Shown here: in pieces, positions 8,523 to 17,861 of the stretch | Layout of the letters: each line of letters starts with the position of its first letter | Numbering within the stretch: position 1 is the first letter of the stretch | Assembly: GCA_964354365.1 (NCBI GenBank) | Contig: CAYGZM010000036.1 | Span: 1-29,452, forward strand | DNA length: 29,452 nt | Source: CAYGZM01 sp964354365 | GTDB taxonomy: Bacteria; Planctomycetota; Phycisphaerae; Sedimentisphaerales; Anaerobacaceae | Direction: 5' to 3' | Position numbers and translations under genes: made by a program | Notes under the pieces: generated by a model | Databases searched by the model: none | What the model was told of the DNA's origin: nothing | What the model saw: only the letters and a program-made list of their open reading frames with translations

Positions 8523-10631
8523 TCAGTTCTCGATACCTCCCTGGTATTTAGCGGACAGGAACAGCCGGTTGGTCCAGCGAACCTCCCACCGCCCGAACAC
8601 AGTCTGGTTGCCGGGTTCACGCCGGCTGAGACGGAAAACAGTGCTTTTTCGCCAGGAGGCAATGCTATCTCCTATCTTCCTCGCCTCCTCAACCGGCAGG
8701 CTGATCCTCACCAGCTCCCCCGGGTCCGCCAGCAGATCATACAAGCACACACTCTTGTCGGCCGGATCGTAAACATATTTGCTATCGCCTGTGACGAAAC
8801 CGCCCGGCCCTTCACGCACCCATCCGCAGAAATAGACCCGACGCTCCTGCGGAATCAGGCCGAGCGCATTGACACCATCAAACCCGGCCCCTGCCGTTTC
8901 AAAACCCAGCAAATCCAACAATGTCGGCGCCAGGTCAATAGAGCTGACCGGCCCGGTCACCTTTGTCCCGGGCGCCACCAGCGACGGCGCCCTCAGGCAA
9001 AACGGGACCCGCAGCGCCTCCTCATAAGCTATCTGGTCGTGTCCGCTCAGGCCGTGCTCGCCGAACGCCTCGCCGTGGTCCCCGATAACGCAGAAAATCG
9101 TATTGTCCGCAAGCCCCAGCCCCAGAAGTTTTGCGTCAAGCTCCTTGAGAAAACCGTCCGTGTACCCAACTGTCTGCCGATAGCGCTCGCTTAACTCTTT
9201 TGCCGGCTCGCCATACCACTGGGGAACATCGTATGGATCATGCGTCACCGAGCAGAGAATCACCAGCAGGAAGGGCCGCTCCTCCTGCTGTATCCACTGG
9301 CTGATCGGCTCCAACATCGCGAACTCGTCGCATGCCAAATATGCTATGTAACTATTGGGATCACCCAAATCCTCCCTTGCCCAGAATTTCTCGAAGCCCA
9401 GGTTATAGACCAAGCCGGGCCGTGATTCGAATTCGCCTTTGGCGGACTGGAAAAACGCCGTCCGATAACCCAACTGTCTCTGCAGGATCGTCGCAAGACT
9501 CGCATAATGCCTAACCGCCGGCACCGCCTCTGCAAGGTCTTCCGATGCCGACGGAAAACGACCGCTCAAGAGCGCAAACAATGCCTTCGTCGTATGTGTG
9601 ACCGCCGAACGCGCGTTTGTGAATTGCGCCCCCTGCGCCGCCACCGCGGACAAGTGGGGCGTCAAGCCATTCTCCGGGTCCGCAAGTGAAGTATATGCAT
9701 ACTGCACCCCCTCGAGAGCAATTATGACCACATTGTGGTTGGTCAAGCCGCCTCGCGGAGGCAGCTGCACCTGGTCAAGGTACGGGATACGGCGGCGCGA
9801 TTCCTCCAGGCGGGGATGAAACAGGCTTGTCAGCGCCCGAACGTGGGGGCTGCGGCCATACGCTGAGCTCCCATTCCCGACAATGGCCCTCGCAACTGTC
9901 GCAGCAACGGCTATAACAAGACAGGCGCCCAGCCTGATGGTGAACCGTCTGCGGTCGTACGCCGGCAGCGCAGGCCTTGCCAAAACGCAGAACAGGAAGC
10001 CGAGTGCAACAAGACTCGGCCCCAGCAGGACAATCGATGCAACAGGCGCCTTGGCAAGATTTGCCCCTATCATCAACAGCGCATTGACAGGATCCCGCAC
10101 GAGCGGAAGCATCACCCTCGGCAAAACCTCAGTCCCCATCCTTATCAAATACCCCGCGTGAATAACCGACCATGTGCACACTATAGCCGCAACAACCGTA
10201 ACGCCGCGGAATATCCACCTGCCCGCACGGGGCCCTTGTGGCCTGCACCACTTGAAGCACACCAGCGCCAGAATCATCTCGGCGAACAACAGAACAGAAA
10301 TGTCCCTCAGAATCCAGCCGAAGTACTCCCCGCACTTGCCAATTCGACACGCCTGAAAGAACTTCGCTGCGAGCGTGCAGAACAACGCCGCGAACATAAG
10401 GACGCTGTACGCCCGAGGCGCCAGAAGCTCGTACAGGCGCCGAAGCACTCCTACCCTCACAAGTCCACCGCTTGAGTATGACTGGCCGGTTCGCATGCCC
10501 TGCCAGACTACCAAAGCCCCCGTGAAAAGGCAACCTGCTTTACCCAGAACCGTGCGCACCGCCCTACCACACCACCGCAAGAGAAGAAAAGACTCTTTGG
10601 TCCGCTTATTTTCTTGGATTATGCTTTCCAT
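8523..10631 (-). CDS. Membrane sulfatase/LTA-synthase-like phosphotransferase
   Basis: The protein has about 702 residues if started at ATG 10631; an upstream GTG at 10682 is also open and neither has a clear ribosome site. The first 250 residues hold about five membrane segments, for example SVLMFAALFCTLAA, DISVLLFAEMILALVCF and IVLLGPSLVALGFLFCVLA. From about residue 300 comes an alkaline-phosphatase-superfamily domain: NVVIIALEGVQ with metal-binding Glu307, a likely nucleophile Thr347 or Thr348 in VTHTTKALFALLSG, SVTHDPYDVP, and GDHGEAFGEHGLSGHD with metal ligands at about 518-519. The sulfatase CxPxR motif is absent, so threonine-based transfer as in lipoteichoic acid synthase or phosphoethanolamine transferases is more likely than sulfate ester hydrolysis. 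The catalytic domain would face the periplasm. A role in envelope polymer modification is inferred; no partner gene is adjacent. Confidence 0.82.
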   Translation of the reverse strand: MESIIQENKRTKESFLLLRWCGRAVRTVLGKAGCLFTGALVVWQGMRTGQSYSSGGLVRVGVLRRLYELLAPRAYSVLMFAALFCTLAAKFFQACRIGKCGEYFGWILRDISVLLFAEMILALVCFKWCRPQGPRAGRWIFRGVTVVAAIVCTWSVIHAGYLIRMGTEVLPRVMLPLVRDPVNALLMIGANLAKAPVASIVLLGPSLVALGFLFCVLARPALPAYDRRRFTIRLGACLVIAVAATVARAIVGNGSSAYGRSPHVRALTSLFHPRLEESRRRIPYLDQVQLPPRGGLTNHNVVIIALEGVQYAYTSLADPENGLTPHLSAVAAQGAQFTNARSAVTHTTKALFALLSGRFPSASEDLAEAVPAVRHYASLATILQRQLGYRTAFFQSAKGEFESRPGLVYNLGFEKFWAREDLGDPNSYIAYLACDEFAMLEPISQWIQQEERPFLLVILCSVTHDPYDVPQWYGEPAKELSERYRQTVGYTDGFLKELDAKLLGLGLADNTIFCVIGDHGEAFGEHGLSGHDQIAYEEALRVPFCLRAPSLVAPGTKVTGPVSSIDLAPTLLDLLGFETAGAGFDGVNALGLIPQERRVYFCGWVREGPGGFVTGDSKYVYDPADKSVCLYDLLADPGELVRISLPVEEARKIGDSIASWRKSTVFRLSRREPGNQTVFGRWEVRWTNRLFLSAKYQGGIEN

Positions 10632-11345
10632 GGTGCAGCACAGGCGAACAAGGCCCAACCAGCCAAAGGGACGTTCGCGCACTCAGTGACAACAAGAATG
10701 TCCACAAAGTATGACAAGCCAGCGAGTATAAAATGACGGACAAGGCCGCTTTCTTTTAAGAAGCTGCTCTTAAAGAGACAACGGCAAATGATCCCGCCTT
10801 GCACTTCACGGTTAAACGATGGCGCGAGTGAAGCAATCGCATACCTGCCGAGGTTAAGGTAATGTACAAAAGATTGCCGATCAGAATCATATTCGCATCT
10901 CTTATGACACAGGCAAAGACGAATAATAACTAATACATAAAAAGTAGTAGTCTTAGTCATATATCCGGTGAAATTGTAATTGCTTATGTACTATTATTGC
11001 CAAACCAATAGTGGACCAAGGGTTATCCGCAGTGTGATCTCTTCATTGGGGTGAATAAACTGTGGATTTTGTGGGAGGTTACCGTGCGAAGGAGCTTCTC
11101 TTTTCCCACCAGGCGTGGTTGCTGTGTTGAATCTTGCTGTTGCTAACAGATTTGCTATCTGCTTTTCCACACCCTCATCAATATACCGGGCCGTTTCCCC
11201 AAAGCCCCCCTTATCGAGAATTCCTTGAAGTTTCTCCGGGACAATGTATAATACCCGTTTGTCTTATGTTACTTGTTATTGTGCAATACTGGAGAATCAC
11301 CGTAAACTTCGTATCGTCAGCTTCTACGAATGTAACGGACAGTCT
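10632..11345. other. 714-base divergent spacer at the strand switch
   Basis: Genes to the left run mostly leftward and genes to the right run rightward. The middle (about 10910-11010) is A/T-rich. DnaA-box-like TTATCCGCA (11023-11031) and TGTGGATTT (11061-11069) lie between it and the activase promoter. The open frames here (10619-10960 minus, 11134-11361 plus) have no ribosome site or recognisable protein and overlap neighbouring genes, so none is called. Confidence 0.5.
11225..11252 (+). promoter_or_regulatory. Promoter of the giant activase gene
   Basis: TTGAAG at 11225-11230 and a perfect TATAAT at 11247-11252 are 16 bases apart. Transcription from about 11259 gives an 87-base leader to the ATG at 11346 and rules out the upstream in-frame ATG at 11244. 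Confidence 0.65.
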
Positions 11346-14300
11346 ATGGATAAAGCAATGAAAACAGGGGCGCCATCGGGAGACCGGCGACTATTTGTAG
11401 GCATCGACGTTGGAAGCAGCTTTGTGCACTCTGCGGTCCTTGACGAGGCAAAAGAGATACTATACTGCCCCGGCCCGATTATGCACTTTGCGAGTCCTAT
11501 TGTAGCCATTAAAGAGGCTTGGCGTAACATCGTGGCCAAGTTTGGGGCTGCTGCGATAGCCAACACTGCGTTCACAGGCAGCGGCGCCGAAGCCCTCCCT
11601 AAGGTTATGACGGGAGTTACGTATATCTATGATAGTGTGGTAATCCCCAAGGGCGCTGGCTTGATCGCGCCTGGTGCGAATTTCCTTTTCCACATCGGCG
11701 CTAAGGATTCCTATTTCTTTAACGTCAGAGAGGTTAACGGCAAGAAAATCATCCAGGAATGGAAAACCGGCACGAAGTGCGGCGGAGGCTCCGGCACCCT
11801 CATTGAAAAGCAGTGCAGGCGGGTCTTTGACGGCGAGCTGCCGCACCCGGAGCTTGAAGACCCGGCCGCGGCGAAAGGGCAAGAGGAAAGTGAGCAGGTC
11901 AGGGTGCGGAACCGGGCCAAGCTCCAGGCCAGACTTGAGGAAATGTTCTCGCGGGCGACGGCCGAGGCGCAAAAGTCCAAGGAGCCCAGCGAATTCCTCG
12001 CAAGGTGCGGCGTCGTTATTCAGTCCGACTTGATCCACAAGCAGAATGAGGGCGCAACCAAGCGAGACAACTTGGCCGGCCTTTTCAGGACGGTTGCGAG
12101 AAACTTCAAGATAGATGTCCTTGGCTCCAGAGAGTTCGCCGCGGCGGGGGCCGACGGCCGTGCTATAGCCACCGGCGGCGTCATGGCCAACGACTTGGTC
12201 AGAAACGCGCTTGCCGAGTTCCTTGGGATCTCCATAGAAAGGCCCCAACACTTTCAAAACGTTGCGGCGATTGGGGCCGCACTCAAGGGCCTTGAAGATA
12301 ACAACAGCTTCGCCTTTCATCTCGAGCAACTCGACAAGGTGGTGCAATATAGCAGGGAGAAGCGCCAGTATGGGCCGCCCCTGTCCCAGTCGCTCCGGCA
12401 GGTCCATGAAAAGACGGAGGAACTGGCCGAACAAGTAGCCCCGGGCACTGACGTAGTCATTGGAATCGATGGCGGCAGCACGACCACCAAGGGCGCGCTC
12501 GTCGAGCTACAGACTGGAAAACTGCTGGATAAGCTCTACATCAAGACCCACGGCAACCCCGAAGGCTCCCTAAAGCAGGTGTTAAAATACCTCAGCAGGC
12601 ATAAAGACAGCGTCATCGTAAAAGGAGTGGGGGCCACCGGCTCGGCGCGCAAGCTCTACGAAAAAATCCTCTTGAGCAAAAAGAGGGCCACCCAGCTGAC
12701 CGAGCAGGGCATTGAAATCATTGACAGAATCACCGACGAAATCACATGTCACGCACTTGGCGTCAAGCACTGCAACCCCGAAACGGACACAATCTTCGAG
12801 GTCGGCGGGCAGGATATGAAGTTCACAAGCTTCGGCCCGGACGGCACGGTGAAAGAAGCCAAGATGAACTATAGCTGCCAGGCCGGCTCCGGGCAAACGC
12901 TTGAGAATATGGCCGATGTTATTAACCTCAACGTCGAGAACACCCTCCAGGAGGCCGCGCTTCGGGCGCCGCGCGTGCCCATCATTGATTCGACCTGCGG
13001 CGTCTTTATGGAGATGGACGAAAACCGGCTGATCGCCGAGGGATTCAGCAGGGACGAAATCGCCGCCGCGATAGTAAGAGGAACCGCCGCGAGTTACTAC
13101 TACAAGTTCGTCGGCGGCTCGCAGCACGTCGGCCGGAAGTGCTCCGCGCAGGGGGGTCCCCCTTTGGGGAAGGCCTTCCTCGCAGCGCTCGCCCAGGTCA
13201 CCAATAAACACATAGAAGCCTACCCGCACCGCGAGATGTTCGGCGCCTGGGGCCAGGCGCTCGACATTATCGAGAGCATAAAGCAGCTCGAGCAGCAGGG
13301 CAAAAAGTACGGCTCAGCCTTCCGAGGGTGGGAAATTGTCAATATGCCCTTCGAAAAAAGGAAAGCCCCCTGCAAGGAGCTTTTCGGCGAGGAAACCTGC
13401 GGCGTGAGAGATTGCCAGCTTGAAGTCTTCTCCATCGAAGAGGATGAGATAATCACCGGCGGCTTCTGCCCGAGAGGCAACTCTGAGGCCTCGTGCAGAC
13501 CGAAAACGAACTACGTCGATAAGTACCACAAAATCTACGAAAAGCATTTCAAAAAGCAGGGCGCCCTGCAGGCCGAGCTCGCCTCCGCGTGGGCGCCTGA
13601 TAACGCCATAACCGTCGGCATAAAAAGGAGCACGGCCACCCTTGGCGAAAAGGGAATCTGGAGCGCTGCGCTGCTGCGCAAGCTCGGCTTCTACCCCGTC
13701 GTCTCGCCGAGAAGCGACAAGGAAATTGCCAAGATCGGGGTCGATAATTCGAGGACGGAGTTCTGCATCGCCAGAAAGCTCGCGACCGGGCACGCCGCAG
13801 TCCTCAACGACGACCCTGAAATCGAATACCTCTTCAACCCGAGTTTCATCGAGCAGAGGACCGGCGAGCCCCCGGACCTCAAGTATTGCATCTATACCGA
13901 ATCCGAGGGTTACGTCCTCAACGATGTCCTCTCGCTCGATAAAAGCAAGCAGATAAATCCCATTCTCCACTTTGGAGACGATGAGCTTATCGTTCAGGCG
14001 TTCAAGCGCGAGTTTGACAGGCTCGGATTCGCGGTCTCCAACAGGCGGATAAAGGCCGCTATGAAATACGCCGACGCCGCCGAGGCCCAGTTCAAGGCCG
14101 AGCTTTACGCGGAAGGCGACAAGTTTCTAAAGAGAATCGTGCAGAGCAATGAAAAGGCTTACGTTGGAATAGGGCGAGACTACGTCCTACTCGATCCCGA
14201 AGCGAGCTCTAACTCCGGGGCAATGTTCTCGCAGGTCAGGGGCCTCGACTACATACCGCAAATCTTCCTCGATCACAAATTTGACGGTATTGAGCTCCGG

Positions 14301-15953
14301 CCGATAGTGGAAAACGAGTTCTGGGTCGAGAGCGTCAAGATTCTCAAGGCCAATGTCTTCGTCGCGGACCACCCCAACCTCTTCGCCATACGAATGATGA
14401 ACTTCGCATGCGGCCCTGACAGTCTGAAAATCTATCAGGAGGAAAAAATCCAGCAGGCCGCCAACAAGCCGACCCTCGTCCTGCTCACCGACGCCCAGAC
14501 CAACAATGCGCCCTTTGTCACCCGCACCGAAGCGCATGAAAGGGTCGTCAACCAGACTAAGAGCGAAAAACTCAACTTCGACAAAATAAAACGGCGCCCC
14601 CGCGGCAATACGGAGGGCCGAACCTGGCTGCTGCCTTATATGGGCGACGCCAGCTTCATCGGCGCGGCCGGGCTGCGATACTTCGGCGTCAACGCCCTGG
14701 TCCTGCCGACCGCCACCGAGCGCGGCTACGAAGTCGCACGCCGGCACATATACACCGAAGTCTGCCACCCGCTTAAAGGCGTCGTCGGCGACGCAATCGG
14801 GTTCCTCCACGAACAGATCGAAAAAGAGGGCAGGGATTTCGTCGAAAGCAGCTATCTCGTAATGCTCCCCACGACCAGCGGACCATGCAGGTTCGGAAAA
14901 TATACCGAGCTTATGAGAGATTTTCTGGACAAAGAGGGCCTTGAAAAAATACCCGTTGCGGGACCATCCTCGGAAACCGACTATTTCGACATACCGTTCC
15001 CCCAAAAGCTCAGCTCGTCGGAAAAGATGAGAATGCAGCAGATGCTGTTTAAGGGGATCAAGGCATCCGATATGCTCGAAGACATATATCTGCGGTTCCG
15101 CCCATACGCCCGCGATAAGGAGCAGATGCTCGAATTAAAAGCGCAAAGACTCCGCGAGCTCGAGGGCATTGTGGAAGCCGGCGCCGAGACAAAGCAGCTT
15201 GTCCAATGGGGCAAGGAGACCGTACGTCAATTCAAGGCCCTCAATCTGCAAAAGCACGGCAGGTTCCCGATAGTCCTCTACATTGGCGAAATCTATATGC
15301 GCCAGCACGACCCGTACACCAATTTCGCGATCCGGCAGCTCCAGGATCGGGGCCTCGAGGTAGTACGCGACCCCGTCAGCGACTGGCTCGACTACGTCAA
15401 CAAAATGAACCTGCGAAACGCCAAGCGAGACCTCATACTTCGCATCAGGCAGCGCGATCCCCGCAGGGCGCTACAGAGCTTCAGAAAGGTCCTCAAGTCG
15501 CTCATCAAGGGAAAGTATATGGCCTACGCCGAGAAGAAAATCGCTGAGCCGTTCCACGAGGTGCTCCACGGCCGGCACGTCCTGCCCAAGCCGATGCAGA
15601 TGATAGAGACCCTTGAAAAGAACCACGAATGTCACGGCAACATCGAGGGGGAATCGCCGCTCAGCACCGGCATCGCGTACCATCTGATGCACGACATGGT
15701 CAAGCCGAACGGCGACGCCTGCATATCCGGCATATTTCACGTCGGACCGTTCACCTGTATGCAGGAGGGCGTTGCAACCGCCAAGATCGAGGCAATGGCC
15801 AAAGAGCTCCGCAAGAAAAAGCCGGACCTTGTCTTCCCCATCGTGCACGCATTCTTCGGCGATTCGGCAAGCGCCAACCTCGACTCTGAAATCGCCGTCT
15901 TCACCGAGCAGTGCTACCAGCGAAAGGAAATGCTCCAGGAAATGCACAAGTAA
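11346..15953 (+). CDS. Giant two-ATPase CoA-dehydratase activase-like protein
   Basis: The protein has 1535 residues from ATG 11346, placed by the promoter at 11225-11252. Two ASKHA ATPase domains of the BadF/BadG/BcrA/BcrD type come first. The first (about 19-320; GIDVGSS at 19-25) looks degenerate, with KCGGGSGTLIE in place of the usual cysteine loop. The second (about 370-660) is canonical: GIDGGSTTTKG, GVGATGS, GGQDMKF, and cysteines in ITCHA (468) and MNYSCQAGSG (511) that match the pair holding the bridging 4Fe-4S cluster in hydroxyglutaryl-CoA dehydratase activator. A DUF2229-like region follows (TVGIKRSTATLGEKGIW, near 800). The C-terminal third resembles the HgdB-type component (VLYIGEIYMRQHDPYTNFAI, near 1315). 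Known members use ATP to drive one-electron reduction of a partner. No separate dehydratase subunits are nearby, so this fused protein may serve a distant or different partner; the substrate is unknown. The genomic context gives no operon. Confidence 0.87.
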   Translation: MDKAMKTGAPSGDRRLFVGIDVGSSFVHSAVLDEAKEILYCPGPIMHFASPIVAIKEAWRNIVAKFGAAAIANTAFTGSGAEALPKVMTGVTYIYDSVVIPKGAGLIAPGANFLFHIGAKDSYFFNVREVNGKKIIQEWKTGTKCGGGSGTLIEKQCRRVFDGELPHPELEDPAAAKGQEESEQVRVRNRAKLQARLEEMFSRATAEAQKSKEPSEFLARCGVVIQSDLIHKQNEGATKRDNLAGLFRTVARNFKIDVLGSREFAAAGADGRAIATGGVMANDLVRNALAEFLGISIERPQHFQNVAAIGAALKGLEDNNSFAFHLEQLDKVVQYSREKRQYGPPLSQSLRQVHEKTEELAEQVAPGTDVVIGIDGGSTTTKGALVELQTGKLLDKLYIKTHGNPEGSLKQVLKYLSRHKDSVIVKGVGATGSARKLYEKILLSKKRATQLTEQGIEIIDRITDEITCHALGVKHCNPETDTIFEVGGQDMKFTSFGPDGTVKEAKMNYSCQAGSGQTLENMADVINLNVENTLQEAALRAPRVPIIDSTCGVFMEMDENRLIAEGFSRDEIAAAIVRGTAASYYYKFVGGSQHVGRKCSAQGGPPLGKAFLAALAQVTNKHIEAYPHREMFGAWGQALDIIESIKQLEQQGKKYGSAFRGWEIVNMPFEKRKAPCKELFGEETCGVRDCQLEVFSIEEDEIITGGFCPRGNSEASCRPKTNYVDKYHKIYEKHFKKQGALQAELASAWAPDNAITVGIKRSTATLGEKGIWSAALLRKLGFYPVVSPRSDKEIAKIGVDNSRTEFCIARKLATGHAAVLNDDPEIEYLFNPSFIEQRTGEPPDLKYCIYTESEGYVLNDVLSLDKSKQINPILHFGDDELIVQAFKREFDRLGFAVSNRRIKAAMKYADAAEAQFKAELYAEGDKFLKRIVQSNEKAYVGIGRDYVLLDPEASSNSGAMFSQVRGLDYIPQIFLDHKFDGIELRPIVENEFWVESVKILKANVFVADHPNLFAIRMMNFACGPDSLKIYQEEKIQQAANKPTLVLLTDAQTNNAPFVTRTEAHERVVNQTKSEKLNFDKIKRRPRGNTEGRTWLLPYMGDASFIGAAGLRYFGVNALVLPTATERGYEVARRHIYTEVCHPLKGVVGDAIGFLHEQIEKEGRDFVESSYLVMLPTTSGPCRFGKYTELMRDFLDKEGLEKIPVAGPSSETDYFDIPFPQKLSSSEKMRMQQMLFKGIKASDMLEDIYLRFRPYARDKEQMLELKAQRLRELEGIVEAGAETKQLVQWGKETVRQFKALNLQKHGRFPIVLYIGEIYMRQHDPYTNFAIRQLQDRGLEVVRDPVSDWLDYVNKMNLRNAKRDLILRIRQRDPRRALQSFRKVLKSLIKGKYMAYAEKKIAEPFHEVLHGRHVLPKPMQMIETLEKNHECHGNIEGESPLSTGIAYHLMHDMVKPNGDACISGIFHVGPFTCMQEGVATAKIEAMAKELRKKKPDLVFPIVHAFFGDSASANLDSEIAVFTEQCYQRKEMLQEMHK

Positions 15954-15997
15954 CAGGACGGCATCAGGACCGTCCGATGGGCGGAAACACCCGGCCT

Positions 15998-16042
15998 GTC
16001 ATTGCGAAGGAGCGCAGTCCGCCTGTGGCAGGCAGTAATCTC
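15998..16042. repeat. Dispersed GTCATTGCG...AATCTC repeat arm
   Basis: This is a single-arm copy of a short repeat that begins GTCATTGCGA and ends AATCTC, lying between the activase and the next gene. Related arms occur at 25796-25829 (reverse orientation) and twice, face to face, at 21344-21435 inside the glycosyltransferase gene. This repeat style is common in environmental bacterial genomes. Confidence 0.65.
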
Positions 16043-16110
16043 CGACTAATGGCTGCTGCAACGCCGTATTGAGCAATAGATGCGCTATCGTAAGAGTAGA
16101 AAGGATGCTG

Positions 16111-17712
16111 ATGTCGCACTTCACCAGGAACACTCCGGTCATAGTCGCGGCCCTTGCCGCCTCAATTATTCTGTCGGCATTTGTGTCTGCCCCGGCAGAA
16201 GCCGCACAGGCGCGATTGGGGATGAACCTGGCGGGACCGGCCGACTGGAACACAGAGCTGCCTTTCGTCGATGTATTCCGTATGTCGCGCATCTGGATCA
16301 GCCAGAGGAAAGGCCAATCGTGGGGGCGCGGCCCCGAGCTCGCGCTCGATGAGCACGGCTGGGTGACGCAACCCGAAAGGGATTGCTGGGCCGAGTCGCC
16401 CCTGTGCACAATCGAGGGCGGGCATTACCCGGCGGGGCAATACACGATACTCTATGACGGGCGGGGCGAGCTCGACGTCTGGAACGCCGCTACGATTGTC
16501 TCCCGTCAGCCGGGCAAAATCGTCATCGACGTTGACCCCTCCAAGGGCGGCTTCCACCTGAAGCTCACCGAGACAGACCCCAAATATTACGTCCGCAATA
16601 TACGCGTGATTATGCCCGGGTTCCTCGAGACGTACGAACGAAATCCCTGGCATCCGATTTTCCTTAAGCGCTGGAGCGGCGTCGCGGCCCTGCGGTTTAT
16701 GGACTTTATGGACACCAACGGCTCGAAAGTCAGCAACTGGTCGCAGCGGCCCAAGCTCAGCGACGCTACCTTCACCCAAAAAGGGATACCGCTCGAATTG
16801 CTTATCGACCTGTCCAATCGCCTCAAGGCCGATCCGTGGTTCTGCATCCCGCACCTTGCCGACGACGACTACGTCCTGAACTTCGCCAAAATGGCCAAAG
16901 AGCGGCTCGACCCTAAGCTGAAGGTCTATGTCGAATACTCAAATGAAGTCTGGAACGGCATCTTCGCGCAGAGCAAATACGCCGGCGAGCAGGGAATGAA
17001 ACTCGGCTTCGCTGAGAAACCCTGGGAGGCCGGCTGGCGATACACGGCGCACCGCTCCGTCCAAATCTTCAGGATATTTGAAGAAGTCTTCGGCGGAAGC
17101 GAGCGCCTCGTGCGAGTCCTCCCGTCACAGGCCGCGAATCCTTACGTCTCCGAGCGAGTAGTCGAGTTCCAGGACGCCTATAAGCACGCCGACGCGCTTG
17201 CAATTGCGCCCTACATCAGCTTCAACATCAGTCCAGAGGGAAAGCCCGCCGCCGAAGAAGTCGCGCAATGGACCGTGGAGCAGGTCCTTGACTATATCGA
17301 AAACAAGTCTCTGCCTCAGTCTATTCAGTGGATTCAGGGCAATAAGAAGGTGGCCGATAAATACAACCTCAAGCTGATTGTCTATGAGGGCGGCCAGCAC
17401 ATGGTAGGCGTCGGTGGGGGAGAGAACAACGATAAGCTAACCGCCCTGCTCCACCAGGCCAACGCCCACCCCCACCTTGCAGGGATATACACCAGGCATT
17501 TCGACGCCTGGGAAAAAGAAGGCGGCGACCTGTTCTGCTATTTCTCCTCGGTCGGCAGGTGGAGCAAATGGGGAAGCTGGGGAATACTACAGTACTATGA
17601 CGACGAGCCGGCGAAATCCCCGAAGTTTATGGCCACAATGCAATGGGCCCAAAAGCTCGGCCAGCCCGTCAGCCTCCCGCCTGCGTCAACTGACGGCGCC
17701 TCGCAGAAATAA
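16111..17712 (+). CDS. Secreted clan GH-A-like glycosidase
   Basis: The protein has 533 residues. The start is ATG 16111, with AAAGG six bases upstream; an ATG at 16105 touches the ribosome site and is less likely. A signal peptide covers about residues 1-32 and ends near PAEAA. After a beta-rich N-terminal part (about 35-180) comes a TIM-barrel-like region. VEYSNEVWNG places Glu279 after an asparagine at the end of a strand, the hallmark acid/base position of clan GH-A, and LIVYEGGQH places Glu426 at the expected nucleophile strand. SVGRWSKWGSWG follows near the barrel end. I do not recognise the exact GH family; similar proteins are often labelled only as hypothetical or cellulose-binding. 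It probably cleaves a plant or algal polysaccharide outside the cytoplasm. The gene stands alone between the activase and a transporter gene. Confidence 0.75.
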   Translation: MSHFTRNTPVIVAALAASIILSAFVSAPAEAAQARLGMNLAGPADWNTELPFVDVFRMSRIWISQRKGQSWGRGPELALDEHGWVTQPERDCWAESPLCTIEGGHYPAGQYTILYDGRGELDVWNAATIVSRQPGKIVIDVDPSKGGFHLKLTETDPKYYVRNIRVIMPGFLETYERNPWHPIFLKRWSGVAALRFMDFMDTNGSKVSNWSQRPKLSDATFTQKGIPLELLIDLSNRLKADPWFCIPHLADDDYVLNFAKMAKERLDPKLKVYVEYSNEVWNGIFAQSKYAGEQGMKLGFAEKPWEAGWRYTAHRSVQIFRIFEEVFGGSERLVRVLPSQAANPYVSERVVEFQDAYKHADALAIAPYISFNISPEGKPAAEEVAQWTVEQVLDYIENKSLPQSIQWIQGNKKVADKYNLKLIVYEGGQHMVGVGGGENNDKLTALLHQANAHPHLAGIYTRHFDAWEKEGGDLFCYFSSVGRWSKWGSWGILQYYDDEPAKSPKFMATMQWAQKLGQPVSLPPASTDGASQK

Positions 17713-17715
17713 GCG

Positions 17716-17730
17716 GACGGCAGAGCCGTC
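17716..17730. repeat. Short hairpin after the glycosidase gene
   Basis: GACGGC/GCCGTC with a three-base loop starts three bases after the stop codon. No T-run follows, so termination is uncertain. A related GGACGG/CCGTCC pair follows the activase stop at 15956-15975. Confidence 0.35.
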
Positions 17731-17825
17731 GGGACATTTCACATCGGCAACGCCTTGCAGATACCGTCAACGACCGGCTCGAACCGCTCGATAGTGACGC
17801 AGGGAACAGGCGGGTCGATTTATGG

Positions 17826-17854
17826 TTTACGAGGGACGACCGTGCGTCTATATT
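17826..17854 (+). promoter_or_regulatory. Promoter of the symporter gene, likely leaderless
   Basis: TTTACG at 17826-17831 and TATATT at 17849-17854 are exactly 17 bases apart. The predicted transcript start coincides with the ATG at 17862, and no ribosome site precedes that ATG. Confidence 0.5.
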
Positions 17855-17861
17855 CTCGTGC

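Noticed and set aside
11244..11345. Upstream start of the activase at 11244
   Set aside because: This ATG lies within the promoter (-10 at 11247-11252), so it would not be on the transcript.
11460..12434. 324-residue minus-strand open frame within the activase
   Set aside because: Antisense shadow of a well-conserved ATPase domain; no ribosome site or family pattern.
13314..15005. Long minus-strand open frames (218 and 272 residues)
   Set aside because: Both are complements of the activase gene and mirror its codon pattern.
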